From positions 1 to 6,280 of the forward strand of contig CAJUSS010000178.1 in assembly GCA_910588895.1 (NCBI GenBank): a stretch of 6,280 nt of DNA. Reading direction: 5' to 3'. A program made the position numbers and the translations under genes. Origin of the DNA: an uncultured Lachnospiraceae bacterium. Its GTDB lineage: Bacteria > Bacillota > Clostridia > Lachnospirales > Lachnospiraceae. The notes under the pieces were generated by a model, which worked only from the letters and a program-made list of their open reading frames with translations, was not told where the DNA came from and did not search any database. Below, one piece after another: positions 5,456-6,280 of the stretch (position 1 is its first letter; each line of letters opens with the position of its first letter).

Positions 5456-6280
5456 ATGAACCTTGCGATCATCCGATATTTTCTGGGATGGATCTTGAAC
5501 GTGGAGGCCGTGCTCATGCTCCTTCCCTGCGGGGCTGCCCTGCTCTACAAAGAGCGGAGCGGCATCAGCTTTGTCATCACCCTGCTCCTCTGCGGTGGGA
5601 TCGGCATCCTGTGTACCTTTCGGAAGCCGAAGAACAGTATTTTTTATGCGAAGGAAGGCTTTGTGTGCGTGGCCCTTAGCTGGATCGTCCTCAGTATCAT
5701 GGGGGCCCTTCCTTTTTATCTGAGCCGGGAGATCCCCGCCTTTGAAGACGCGCTGTTCGAGGTGGTCTCCGGCTTTACCACCACAGGCTCCAGCATCCTG
5801 CCGGATGTGGAGGCGCTCAGCCGCTGTATGCTGCTGTGGAGGAGCTTTACCCACTGGGTGGGCGGTATGGGCGTGATCGTTTTCATGCTGGCGGTCCTTC
5901 CCTTAGCCGGCGGCGGCTACAATATGCACATCATGCGCGCGGAGAGCCCCGGCCCCTCTGTGGGCAAGCTGGTGCCAAAGGTAAGGCAGACGGCAAAGAT
6001 CTTATATCTCCTTTATTTTGGGATCACCATGGTCCAGATCCTTCTTTTGCTGTTCAGCGGGATGCCGCTCTTTGACACCCTCTGCATGAGCTTTGGAACG
6101 GCGGGGACAGGCGGATTCGGCATCTTAAATTCCAGCGCTGCCTCCTACACCTACCTGCAGCAGGGGATCATCACTGTGTTCATGATCCTGTTTGGGATCA
6201 ATTTCAATGTGTATTATCTGTTCTTGATCCGCAAGCCCAAGGATGCTTTTGGCTGCGAGGAGGCCAGAGCCTATCTGGGG
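5456..6280 (+). CDS. trkH: Trk system K+ uptake protein TrkH (3' partial)
   Basis: Integral membrane subunit of the Trk/Ktr/HKT family that conducts K+ inward and is gated by TrkA. Starting at ATG 5456 the frame runs open to the window edge, giving 275 residues of a protein that is usually about 480. Hydrophobic segments are seen at about residues 11-31, 37-54, 69-89, 133-150, 180-201 and 234-257. The first pore loop has SGFTTTGSSIL with the selectivity-filter sequence TTTGS (108-112), and the second has GTAGTGGFG (214-222). The conserved FTHWVGGMGV follows the first pore helix (131-140). Two of the expected four filter repeats are present before the cut. The gene lies 123 nt behind trkA in the same direction. 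TrkH and KtrB are close relatives; TrkH is preferred because the neighbour is a two-unit TrkA. Nothing in the visible part looks damaged. Confidence 0.95.
   Translation, partial: MNLAIIRYFLGWILNVEAVLMLLPCGAALLYKERSGISFVITLLLCGGIGILCTFRKPKNSIFYAKEGFVCVALSWIVLSIMGALPFYLSREIPAFEDALFEVVSGFTTTGSSILPDVEALSRCMLLWRSFTHWVGGMGVIVFMLAVLPLAGGGYNMHIMRAESPGPSVGKLVPKVRQTAKILYLLYFGITMVQILLLLFSGMPLFDTLCMSFGTAGTGGFGILNSSAASYTYLQQGIITVFMILFGINFNVYYLFLIRKPKDAFGCEEARAYLG

Noticed and set aside
5336..5854. 172-codon open frame on the - strand covering the trkA-trkH gap and the start of trkH
   Set aside because: It is antisense to a clear trkH N-terminus, has no recognisable domain, and is explained by GC-rich codon use of the sense gene.
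5446..6075. Two + strand open frames (5446-5679 and 5836-6075) in the trkH region
   Set aside because: They are alternative frames of trkH, whose own frame encodes both selectivity-filter motifs and runs open to the window edge.

Overview
The window is an ordinary-looking chromosomal stretch, all genes on the + strand, from a GC-rich anaerobic Firmicute. A member of Clostridia, most likely a GC-rich Lachnospiraceae relative, fits best. The main reasons are the block 'B12-type radical SAM protein - DUF2344 protein - ribonuclease G', which is typical of that group, the strong GGAGG-type ribosome binding sites, and the tight gene packing. The organism call is inference from gene content and style, not from a search.

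Layout. 1-1844: a TIGR03960-family radical SAM protein with a B12-binding-like N-terminal part; its start codon lies just left of the window. 1834-2742: its usual partner, a DUF2344/TIGR03936 protein, overlapping it by 11 nt. 2627-3952: a short ribonuclease G/E-family enzyme whose start lies 116 nt inside the DUF2344 reading frame. 3977-5332: TrkA, the cytosolic NAD(H)-binding regulatory subunit of a Trk/Ktr potassium transporter. 5333-5455: a 123-nt intergenic stretch with hairpins. 5456-6280: the first 275 codons of TrkH, the membrane K+-translocating subunit, cut by the right edge.

The first three genes look translationally coupled and belong together across many Clostridia. The radical SAM and DUF2344 proteins have no established substrate; the neighbouring RNase suggests RNA or ribosome-related work, which is inference. 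trkA and trkH form a second functional unit for K+ uptake. In related genomes, as I recall, rng usually leads into rplU-ysxB-rpmA, so the junction rng/trkA at about 3890-3976 is the main departure from expected synteny.

The points most worth checking are: (1) a probable one-base shift at the GGGG run 2590-2593, which gives the DUF2344 protein an artificial-looking 49-residue tail inside rng; (2) the 3' end of rng, which runs through a terminator-like hairpin and lacks the zinc-link cysteines of E. coli RNase E/G; (3) a second CX3CX2C cysteine set at the C-terminus of the radical SAM protein. I found no mobile element, CRISPR array, tRNA or rRNA, and no clearly new defence or metabolic system.
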